From Lagopus muta (Eukaryota; Chordata; Aves; Galliformes; Phasianidae): 64,000 bases of DNA. Numbering within the stretch: the first letter of the stretch is position 1; each line of letters starts with the position of its first letter. The notes under the pieces are model-generated. The model saw only the letters and a program-made list of their open reading frames with translations. It made no database searches and was not told where the DNA came from. Location of the stretch: NCBI RefSeq assembly GCF_023343835.1, contig NC_064434.1:18209505-18273504 (forward strand). Reading direction: 5' to 3'. Below are positions 51,201 through 63,200 of this stretch, piece by piece. Both the position numbers and the translations under genes were made by a program.

Positions 51201-54200
51201 AAAAAAAAAAAAAAAAGAAGAAGAAGAATATAAATAGGGGCACAACACTCTTATGCTAAGAATGTAAAGTCTGGTACGAAGTCTTTACCCTGTTATTTCA
51301 AACCCTGAGATCAGACAAGGATTCAGAGCAGGAACAGAAAAGAAGGTAACAGCAGATGGAACAAAAACTATTGTTTCCAGGTGATTTGGCTGAAGTCAAG
51401 ATAGGCTAAGGTCAAACCCAGCATAAGGGCCTGGGTTTATTACACTGGTGAAAGAAATCCTTTTTTCATCAGGATACTGACAGTAGATTTTAAGGTTATG
51501 AGGATGGCATTCAGTCAGTTAAATTGAAATTCCTACTTACTAACAAATCTACCTCGTATCGTATATCTCGTATGCTTGTAGTGCTACCAGTGCAGATACA
51601 GTATCCAACGCATTATACAGCAAGCCACTGCAATAAATTTTGGACTTTTTCATTCTTATGCTTACTCTATGACAACTGCAGTAAGTTGTTACATACTCCT
51701 AACTTTCTTCAGTCTCATAGTCTCAATAACCAAACATTTCCCACTTAAGTTAGTAGACACAAAATTTATAGCACGAACTTGAGGTGTTCTTTTACTGTTA
51801 GAACTAATCTTTTCTCAGTTTAAAGATAACACATTAAATTATGCTTAAGTCTGATTAATGTTAGTAGCACTAACTGGATACACTGGATAAAAGAAGAAAG
51901 TCTGAAAGGGTCTCAATAGATCATCATTCTCCAGATAGAGTTGAGGATGCCACTGCAATTCAGAAAACTTACAACCATGTTTTTGCTGCAACTGAGTGGA
52001 ATGTTTGCTGTCTATATGCCTTGTTTTAATAAGATACAAACTTTGATTAATATTGCTTTTTCCTGTAAGCTAATTAATTAACATTTTTTAAAGTTGACAT
52101 TTAAATTCTGTTTCGGATTCTTATTTACATAATGGCTTCTGTCCACTTCTGAGAGGAGTGTAAAGGTGAGCACAAGGGCCAGATGTACTTAAACATCACT
52201 GCTAAGGTGGTGTGAGTCGTTTAAAATTAGTCTTCTTATGAGACTTTAAATTGCTGCCATAAGTATATGACAAAAATGAAAAACAAAGGTTGGTTTTATA
52301 ATTGCTTCAGGAATAGAAGTAAGAAAGATAAAAGCAGCATCTCAAACCCTTTTGAAGCCTGAAATAGCATTTTTTCTGCCTTCCTGATATGAAGGTAGAA
52401 GACAGACCACGGTGGCAGCTGTAGAGGACTAGGTGAAGTGACAGCCTCTTCTGGTGTGTCTGATATGGCAGTTCTGGGAGCACTCTGCATTCCTGATACC
52501 CATAAGACCAAGTACCCGGTGCTTTTATTTACCTTTCTAGGAAGCCTTCACTGCAACTCTCCTTTCTCTTACAGATTTTCTGTGAGAAATGTTGAGATCC
52601 TTTCAGTTAAGGATCCTCAGCCTAGTGCATCCCTCAGGGATTGGATAGTTAAGATTTGTAAATCCATTCACACAGAAAGACATGCGTTCCTGGCACAATT
52701 AACTGGTGCTGGCACCTTGAGTTTCCACCAGAATTTCAAAGTTGGGCATCTCATGTTGCAGAAACAATCCCTATGTCTGAATTTGAGACTACACAGATCG
52801 AAGAATAAGGAAAGATTTACCCAAGAAAACTGGAGAGACTAATGCAAAAATTAGGTATTGGCAGTGAATAATTTGTTTACATAATTAAACATATGTTTAA
52901 GCATCATAATGCATTACATGCTAAGAAGTATCTGTAAAATAACAGTTGCTGTAAGTGGTTCACAAAAGATTCAGCATCATGAATAAACTTACCGATCACC
53001 ATCCCTTAGTGCTTTCATTTGCTTTCCAATTAAACAGGCAAACAGGGGACCTGTTCTAGCACCTGGAAGAAAGTCTTCTACTAAACCACCAAGCCAAACA
53101 TCAATATTGCTAGGATTATGGTACAATTCCATGATTTTTTCAGCAACTTTCTGATTAGTTATTATTGTATTCAGATCAGCTTGAGTTTCCAGTTTTGGTA
53201 AGCCACAGAATTCTCGCCAGTCATTATAACCTATAAGTATGATGATTAAAAGGAAGATTAGATTACTATTAGGCATGATATTTGAAATTAATGCATTCAA
53301 AAGCACTGGATTCTGACAACCTTAATTACAGTCATGGACAGTTATTACCAAAAATAGTCCTGCTGTTATTGGTTAAAATGATTAGAGAAATTACAGCAGG
53401 ATTTGCAACTACAGGGTATAAAATATTACATCATTCTCATGAAGGAAGACAAGAATTTTAAGTTCTCCCATATTTAAGCAATGCACATATGAAATAAAGG
53501 TATATAGTTTGAGCTAATGCAGGCAGGAGCATTCATTTTGTTTGGAGATTTTCAGATCCAGGAATAAACCCCGAATTCCATTAACACCTAAAGTTCTTTA
53601 CTAAGGAGATTGTTGTAGGACATGTCCAGTTCCCTGGAAAATTTATATTTTTTCCAATTCTTTTACATCTCTGCAATTAATTTTTTCCATCTCCCAGTAA
53701 AGCTTGCATTTCTGGTCCTGGAGACCAAAACTCCTTTTCTATTCCTATTTGGCTAAGACTTTTAAACTCCAGGCTGGAGTCCGACTTCATTTCTATTGGC
53801 CAGGTCCGTATTCCTAGCTACAGAGTCACACAGCTTTAACAGGAGAAATGGAGAGGTTTGTCACCCAGAAACATAGCAACCTTAGTTAATCAGTTACTTG
53901 TATTCTGTGTGTAGGACATCAGGCTCAGAGCATAAAAGCGCAACTGCATTTGTTCCTTATTCATGCAGACAAGTGGTCTGATCAGGTAGGGGATCAAGAT
54001 GCAGTTTTACAAAACAAATGAAAGAGTCTCTGTCTGCTTTGCAGAGGGTTGTTGCCTCTGTGTTTAGAGGCTGTGGCACAGTTACAGGAGGATTTTACAC
54101 AGGATTGTGAACATGCTGTATGTTTTATCAGCTGCTGTAATTAAACTGATCCAAGCTCCAGCATAGTCTTCCTCTAACTCTGTACACCCATGGTCTGGTG

Positions 54201-57200
54201 GGCTCAAGGTCCTTGACTGTTAGTTCAGCCTTACCCTGGGCTAACTAGAGTAAGAAATCCAATGCAAAAAGTAGGCACAAAAATGTAATATTTCTAAAAG
54301 TCAGGTGTACATTTTCTGAAGTCATTAACCACTCCTGGAGACACTGCAAATCCAAGTAGGTGCTGCAGTCAGAAAACCCCACTCCTCTGCAGATGAATCC
54401 TGCAGGAAGGAGTCTCAGGTGCCAGGAGCACCCAGATCTACTGATCAGTACTAGTCTTTCACATTCCAGACTGCAGACTGGGGAGGTTATTTTAATTTCA
54501 AATGCTGGGGGATATTTTTTTCCATCAAAGTTGAAAATAGTGGCTTATTGTGTTTTAAAGAGACTTATGTTTCCTATATAAAAGCTGTTAAGTAAAAACT
54601 TACAATTACATCCCAAATACAAACATTTGTATCTCTGTTGCTGATTGGAAGAAGATTTAAGAAAAATCAATAGACCTGGGAGTCCATGATCACGGCCACG
54701 CTGTAAATTCAGTGATGATAAATCAAGTGAACCATTGTTGGACAACACAAACAGCTTATCTGTTAACTCTTCATTCATCAGTTGACCTTGCACCTGCAGT
54801 TTTGCTGGATGTGCAAGAAGACCCCTTATCAATGGATCCAAGCCTCCTTCAAACATAAAAATAATATGTTACAGCATGTATATAAACCACTATATTGTTC
54901 TCAACAAATGTGAATGCACGTATGCTTCTCTGCCTTTAAATGCTGGCCACATAGCCTTTTACATAAAAAAAAAAAAGCAAAAATTTACTTAAGATTGAAA
55001 TTGTGCTAATACAATGAAAATGTTCCACCTTCTTCATCAGGGATACAAAATTTGGCAATCTGATAATACATTTATCCACAAAAATGCAAACAAAAGGTCA
55101 ATTTTTTGTCAGTCCATCAGGCTGTTTCAATCTGGAGAGTAATCTATTTTATTAAGAGAACTATTTACCTAAAATAATTGTTTCAGTTAGTATTAATTCT
55201 GTGGAACGTGTTCAACAACATAAATCAGTGGTGCAGTTAAATAAATGTTTTTATTCCTAATTTAAGACCAGCAATGTTAAAGAGACTGTAATACTTATGG
55301 GAAAAGCAAACAGAACAAAATAAAGAAACACACAAAGAACAAAAAAACCCAGTTTAAATAAAAACATACCTTCTTTAATAAGCCTCCAAGGACTAAAGAA
55401 AACTTCATGCAAATGAAGATGTGGGAGTTCTGGATCATCTAAATACTGTGCATTCAATCGCCTTACTATCGGTTGGATTGTTGCATGACCAAAACGAAAA
55501 GCAGCTGTTGCAAATACGTTAGAAACTGAAGGATTCACTGTGGGATCATAACCTTTATAAAGGCCAATATACTGATTGAAAGCATCTGGGCCAATGATTT
55601 TGGGAATATAATCTCTTAAAGTAATAATCTGAAGGAAAAGAAAGAAAGAAAAAAAAAGAGAAACATCATTCAATGTTTTGATAGATGAATAGTAATGATG
55701 CCTGTGTACAGAATGCCTTTTTCATCCCTTATTTGTTCACAAGCATGACTAACAGCAATGTTAATTTGAAAGTAACAAGATGGTAGTACTTCTTTTTGTA
55801 GTCTGGAAAAAATGACAGGGCAAAACTAGTGGCAAAGTTCAGTACATAGTATACTAACCAGGTTCATTTAGCATCCTACAATAATGCTGGAGAAAGAGCT
55901 ACTGGGCAGGTTACCAGTATTGCTCCCTTTCAGTTCAAGTGGGCAAATCCAGCTCACAAGAGCTCTGCAAGGATTTAAAGCCCAGGCAAAAGCTGTAATG
56001 CCCATGAATGTACAGATTCTATTTTTAGGCATATATATTGGACACAAATCCTTTTTTCTGAATATTTAAAATGACCAGGCTTTAAAATACTGGTTCCGAG
56101 CATCCTTTAGTAGACATTTTATGCTAAAGTCTACAGACTCATAAAAACAGAAAAATGTACTTCGAGATTGGTGTAGAGGATATTGTAAGGTTAGCTGTCA
56201 CAAAATTAGGAACTGAGAAACTTGTATCTTTACTTTAGGCATGAAAAAGAGGCAAGAAATCCCTGGCAGAGTTCAGTCACTTTTCTCATAAGACAGGGGT
56301 AACATCTTTATATTTGCAGGTATTTGAGGTTAGGTCATGCAATGAACACAATATTTAAAGACAGTAGGTGAGGAGTCCTTTTAGAGCTCCCTAAATACAG
56401 CATAAAACAAAATTCAAAAAATTGCTGGAAATTAATAATGACATTGTCATTTGAGCAGTTAAGCTTTTGCTATATTCACAAAGATTTTGCAAGATAATTA
56501 TTTCTAAACTTAGATTTAGTTAATTTTTACAGGCAAGATATGGCACATTGTCTTATCATTTCAGAGGGCAGAAATACAGAATTTCAGCTCGAAAGGCAAA
56601 TGGGACAGCTCGAAAGGCAAATGGGATCCTGGGCTCCATCAGGAGAGGGGTGGCCAGCAGGGACAGGGAGGTGATTGTCCCTCTCTACACGGCTCTTGTG
56701 AGGCCCCATCTGGAGTATTGTGTCCAGGTGTGGAGCCCTCAGTACAAGAAAGACATAGAGATTTTGGAAAGGGTCCAGAGGAGGGTGACTAAGATGATCA
56801 GGGGGCTGGAGCACCTCCCCTATGAGGACAGGCTGAGGGAGTTGGGCTTGTTCAGCCTGGAGAAGAGAAGGCTGCGGGGTGACCTCATTGCAGCCTATCA
56901 ATACCTGAAGGGAACCTACACCCAGGAGGGGAGTAAACTCTTCAAAAGGGCTGACGACAGCAGGACTAGGGGAAATGGTTTTAAGTTGAAGGAGGGAAGA
57001 TTTAGGTTAGATGTTAGGGGGAAGTTCTTTACTAGGAGAGTGGTTAGGCCCTGGAACGGGCTGCCCAGGGAGGTTGTGGATGCCCCGTCCTTGGACGTGT
57101 TTAAGGCCAGGTTGGACGGGGTCCTGGGCAACCTGATCTGAATATGTATGTTGGTGGCCCTGCTAGGCAGGGGGGTTGGAACTACATGATCCTTGGGGTC

Positions 57201-60200
57201 CCTTCCAACCCGGGTGATTCTGTGATTCTGTGATTCTGTAATTTCAAAGCCTGGTTCATCTTGACCTGGGGTCGTGTGATTTGGAAGTATGAATGAGGCA
57301 GGTGTAATAAATCAAAAGCATGGGTAGAAAGGGATATAAGTACATCTTAAAAGCTGTGCAAAGATCTTAAATAAGGTTAGATCATCTCTGATATGACAAA
57401 CATCCTGGTATGGCTTTTTTTTTTTTTTTTGGCTCTTTTAAAATGAAATCCCAAGCTAAGAAGCTCATTAAGGCTGGATTGCCCAAACAAAAAGTCAATT
57501 CAAAATTTTAATTTCCTACAGGGCCAAGATCTTAATTTCAGATTTCCTTGGCAGCAAAAGAGGAATTGTTGTTTCAAAACATGAGAATTAAAAGGATAAA
57601 GGTAAGAAGGAGTCATAAACCTGCTTTCAACTAGGCAAGACATGTATACAATGGAAACTTATGGTTTCTAAATAAAGCTCCTCCAAGTAGAGATGAGTTT
57701 TAGACAATACGGACTAAGATGATACAGCAGGAAAAAAAGAAGAATCTAGAATCTCACAGAGAACTACATTCAAAGTATATCAGCATGTAGTATCCTCTAT
57801 ATAGACTCTGAACAATCTTACTGAATTTGTCTTCATTAAGGCAAGGATAAACTCACTGTAACTGACGTATGTGTTAGGGAAGAAATAAATAGGTCACAAA
57901 CAAAAAAATATTTTTCTTAAAATTATTTGGCATGAACTCCTCCCTGCTATGACAGAATTATTTGAAAGTTTTGAAATAATTGAGATTCTTCTGTGGAAAC
58001 AAAGGAACATTGTCGGAAAATATGTCAATAAAATTAGAGCTAAAAAGTCATAAACCTCTATAGAAAAGGCATAACAAGAAACTATAATGAACTATGCTAC
58101 CGTTTATTACTTATTTTGAGTCACTTTATAAGAAATAAATTTGGTTTGGGTGTTTGCAACAGCATAAGAGCTTTATGTGGGTATAGTGATTCTGAACCTG
58201 CAAGGTATTGAAAGGTCTCAGCTCCTTGTAACTTTTATAATATTAGTGCTAATTCAATTTTTTCTTAGGAGACATTTGACATCTAATAGTATCAGCTCAG
58301 ATTTACATAGAAGCCTCATTATGAAATGAATTTTAATCAATTATGTAAATATTTCTACTGTCTCATGGCTGTAATTACTTCAAATGTACAATTTAGTAGA
58401 AAAAAATGAAAAATGGCCATTGTCTTTGAAACAGAAGTTATATGTTCAGTATCTAAATGACTTTAATAACCAATATGATCAGAAAGTAACAGAGATTAAG
58501 AGTATTTGTATATTACTCATTTAGTCATGTCTGAGAAAAGAAAATTCTGATTTCCTAGCAATACAACCAAATATTTGGTAATTATACAAACAGAAACAGA
58601 ATCTAAATGATAACAGACTATCAGAAATGGTTTTGTATGGGTTTTTCATAGCATCACTGAATCCTGATCTGCAAATGCAACAGTATTCAAAGTCAAACAG
58701 ACTGTTAGTGTAAAAAGTACCATTCTTCTCATTCAGAAAGCAGAAGTATATCAGGGATTCTGAAATGTCCTTAGGAACTCAGGCAGCATCCTGACTGGAT
58801 TTCCCTCTAGGTTGGACCACCTTCAAAAGAATTCTTCCATACACTAGTTAATTGAAACTCTCAACTTATTTTTGAGAATTTTTTTTGTTCATGTCAAAAT
58901 CTATTTCAAATGAAGTGCAAAAGATGAAGAAATTCATATAGCTTCCTCATTAAGTTTAGCAGACTTTTCAAAACCCCTCAAGCATTTTCCAAAAAAGTTG
59001 TGAATAAAGGTACAATGCATTGAAAGGAATATAAAAAGAACTCTGCAAAAGGGAATATAAAAATATACGGATGACTGTAAGAAAAAAGTAAGGCTGATAG
59101 GACAGCTAATCTTTGCCATTGGCCAGAGGTGACTGCAAAAAATATCATCTCACTGAGATAGCAAAGAGCCAATTAACTCAAGCTCCTGTGCTCGGGAAAG
59201 ATTGCAGAAATTGTACAGAACAATCCGACATGGCAACACTGCGTAATCTCTTAAAGTGCTATGCACAGTTGATTTGAAATTCTTATGGTTATATTCAAAG
59301 ATTTGAATCATCATTTTCAGATAACATTGAAGTCCTAAACATTTTCCTAAAGAATGACTGTAAAACACATTTTGATAAAAAATGGACACGTCTTTATAGT
59401 TCAGTGAATAGTCTGAGCTATACTTTCTATGAGCAATGACGTATGCAACACATTTTTTTAATATAATACATATCATTTATCTTTTTATCATTCATCATTT
59501 CATAAAGTTTAAGCTCTGAGAGAAGTTACTAATCATCCAATATCACAAACAAGTTTCATTCAAGTCACCTGCAGAAGAGACCCATTTTAAGCTCATGTAT
59601 AAGTACATGGGGGAGAAGTTAGGATGAAGATGCTTAGAAAACACAGTTAAGTATAGAATGAAGTGAAACACTGAAAACTGAATTCAGTTGACAACTACAC
59701 TTGTGATCTACTGGCTGCAATGCCATAATTTCAGAGATTTTTCTCTGAAATCATAATTCAAAGAGAACTTTGATTCTGCATCACTCTTTGAATAGTATCG
59801 TTCAACATTCATAAGTCAAATGGCACATCAAAGCAAAACTGGTACACATGCATGCATTTTCAACTCTCAGACCATGAATTTAACCCGGCAAGAATCTCAG
59901 CACTGCACACACAGTTCTTTACTTACTCTCCTACCTTCCCCAAGGAAATATGGGAGAGAATCGGGAAAACAAAACAACAAAGTAGATCTTGTGGGATGAG
60001 ATAAAAGCTGTTTAGTAGGACACACATAACAAAGAAAAAAATACGTAACAGCAATTTTGATCATATAAATGTGCAGGTGATGCACAAGGAGTTGCTCACC
60101 ACCCACTGGTTGATGCCCAGCCAGTCCCCAAGCCCAGCCTGGTGTTTTTTTGCATGCTGCCATATGGTATGGAATATTCCTTTGTCCAATTGAGTTCCAT

Positions 60201-63200
60201 CCTCTCCTAGCTCCTTGTGCCCTCCAACCAAGCCTTTGCTGGCAGGGCATCACATGAACCTGTAAAACTGAAATGTCCTTGCACTTGTATACAGCAACAT
60301 CTAAAACAGTCTGTTATCAATAGTGTTTTTTATCCAAAAGATGAAACATAGCATCTTACCAGACATTATGAAGGAAAAAATCAACTCTGTCTCAGCTGTA
60401 ACAAGGACAACAAAATAGCAATATTAAGACAGTAGAGGTTCCAGAATTTAGTGATCTTCTCCTGTTTTGTCTACACTTTTTGTTTAAAGGAAGAACAAAT
60501 TTTAACTATTGTCTTTCAAATAACTTGAAAGGAGTCTTCCAACTTCAATAATTCTGTGATTCTCTACCCTAATTTTTCTCATTCGGACATCTCAGAACAA
60601 AATGGGAATAACTAAAACAAGGAGTTAGTTTCACTTCATTTAGCAAATGACAATGAAAAATGTCTATTTGCGTAAAACACTCTTCAGTCAGGGTATATAT
60701 TTTTGATACAGCATATTGCAGAGTTGATGTTTGAGAGTTAAGCATGTGTCACATTCAAGAAGATAATTGAATTAATCACTGTTGGCTTATGTAAACAACT
60801 ACTTATCAAAAAAATATGTCTACAATGCAACAAAAAATGTGTTTTGTCCAAGATATCAACAGGCCGTTGTTATGTTTGGTAGCACTGTCAAACTCCTATT
60901 GCTAAGCTTTTGTCACTAGAGCTATTTATGGTGATAAAAAATATCTAGGAGAAAAGCATGGTCTAGAGGGAGATTTTTCAAATTCTTAGTCTAGAAAGAA
61001 AGGAAGGCTTTTTGTTCAATTCTCTATAAGTACACACCCACAGGCAAAAATTACACTTGAAATTATTCATTAAAAAAAAGAGAATTTGAGAAATGCATAG
61101 CAACTGAAACAAAATTTTAGAGTGGAAATCTCAAGATAACTTCAACTAGAGTCATCATTATGGTGCTGGTTAACATTCCACATTAATAGAGATACTGCAA
61201 TTACCTCCTTTGAATGAATATCTCTGAACCAGCCAGATATAACTGAAACACAGTTCTAATGAGCCATATGCAAATCTCATTATTCTGTGATACTGGTTGA
61301 GATAATGAGTAGCCTAGATTTATGTGGTATAATGCTTTGCACAAAGAATTTTCTTTCAGGATAATACTGGGCATATTTCAGAAATAGTTGAACACATAGG
61401 GGTATATTACGGATTTTCACTTTTCTTCTAACAAGTACTAACAACCATTCTGACTCATCAATGCAATTATTTGATGCAAATAGCTTATTTACATCCAAGA
61501 AGATTACATGATTAATGAAAAAAATAAAATGAAATGAATGCAAAATTTTTAGATTTCATTTTTCTCTTGACTAAAACTTCTGAAAGAATGAAGTGTCTTA
61601 TTGCAATAGAGAAATTTTTCTACCCCCTCTTCCAGTTAACTTTCATAAAGGTCATGTTCTGGTAACAAATCATCTGCTTCTAGGAATCAGAAAGCATATG
61701 AAAATCAACAAGCTTTCAGTTTATCCTGGTTCTGATATAATATTAATGCTGAATCTCCATTTACACAGAAGCCCTAGTCAGAATTGGAGAAATGTCAGAT
61801 GGAATAGTCTGCTTATCCAAGTCATCAAAAAAGGCTGATGGGACCAGTTATTCCCTGAGATCACTGAAGAGATTGGTTAGACCACAAACCTGAGGATGAA
61901 AGATAAGACAATGAAAAAACTGTCCCCTGAATGTCAGGTATGCTAAAGGAGTGATGGCTGAGAAGAGGTAGCACTACCTGTGAGAAGCAGGGAGGAGAGA
62001 ATCTCTGTAGAATTTTGCATACTATGTTTTAAAGGGACTGTTAGAATGTGGGAGACGCTAGGGTATTCAGGAAGGACTAAAGGTGGAAAAAGGGAGGGGT
62101 TAAAGGACTGGGGAGGAATAAGCATAGGAAAATAGAGGGAAAAGGGGGTAAAAGTGGTTGGTTGAGCTTGAAGAGTCTCTTGATGAGTGTGCTTCTCTAA
62201 CATAGCCCTATGCTTGATGCTACAATTTATGTTATATTCTGCAGGAGAAGGAGAACTGTGAGGAAAACACAAGCCTGCATAATTATTTCAGGAAGAAAAG
62301 GGGAAAAGAAAGAGGAAATCAAAAAGGAAAAAGGGGAAAAAGAGAAGAAGGAATAGGGAAGAGAAGAGTTGGAAATTAGACCCTGATTAATACAGCACTG
62401 AGAGGTTCATAAGTATTTTTACACAGAACAACTACTTGTTTATATAATTACCATAAGAAAGTAAATATTTTGGGCACTATGTAAATGCAGAGACATAGTT
62501 TTTTACTTATTTCCTTTACCAAAAACTATAAAGAAATGTATCTAAATAAGCTTCTTTAGACTTCAACAGACAAAATAGACATAGGAGAAATATGCAAAAA
62601 TATGAAGAAGAGTAGAAATTGCCATAAAATCAGGGCACTGAGATCTGAGGTCTGAATAAGGAGGACATTGCATGTGGGGAAAATAGGACAGAGCAAACTT
62701 TAAACATATCAGATGGGAAGCATAAAAAGAGCTGGCACAGAGTATGCAACATGATCTCTGAAACTACTCACAGTAACATATTTGAAGTTCTATGATGGAT
62801 TCTACTCTAGGATATTCACTGCTATGTGTCAATAAGCAAATAGGCAGCCCACCTGATGGAGAGCTCCAACAATTTTCCGTGCTTCTTGGTAGACTGTCTC
62901 AGCGCTCCAGTGGCTGTTGATGGTTTTGAGGGCCTGGGCCAGGCGGTTGTGCTCTCTCAGCCACAGTGTGTGCATGGCTGTCAATGATGTGACCTCACTC
63001 GATCGGCTGTCCCCAGCCATAAAGCATTCAATCCTTTCATCTTCACTTTCATTTGAGTCCTGTGCACAAGGTGATGGAACCCGGTCTGTAAAAGGCAGGT
63101 ATTCATGACCATTATCATGATATTTATTGTTGACTTTGAGAAGGCCTTCTTCACTTGTTAAATTCCTCAGCTTGTTTTCAACAGTGGAAGTGCTCCCATA

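Larger units (their letters stand above)
55629..62852 (-). other. TPO intron, 7.2 kb, with CR1 and LTR insertions
   Basis: The intron begins gtgggc at 62852 and ends ccttcag at 55629. It hosts a young CR1 (56585-57243), an avian LTR on the minus strand (59875-60409), a CR1 tail (60523-60563) and a G/A-rich stretch (61920-62370). The remainder (57244-59727 and 60564-61900) is AT-rich and shows no gene that I recognise. Confidence 0.75.

Noticed and set aside
52438-52842. 134-codon plus-strand frame in a TPO intron
   Set aside because: No recognisable domain or splice context; likely chance.
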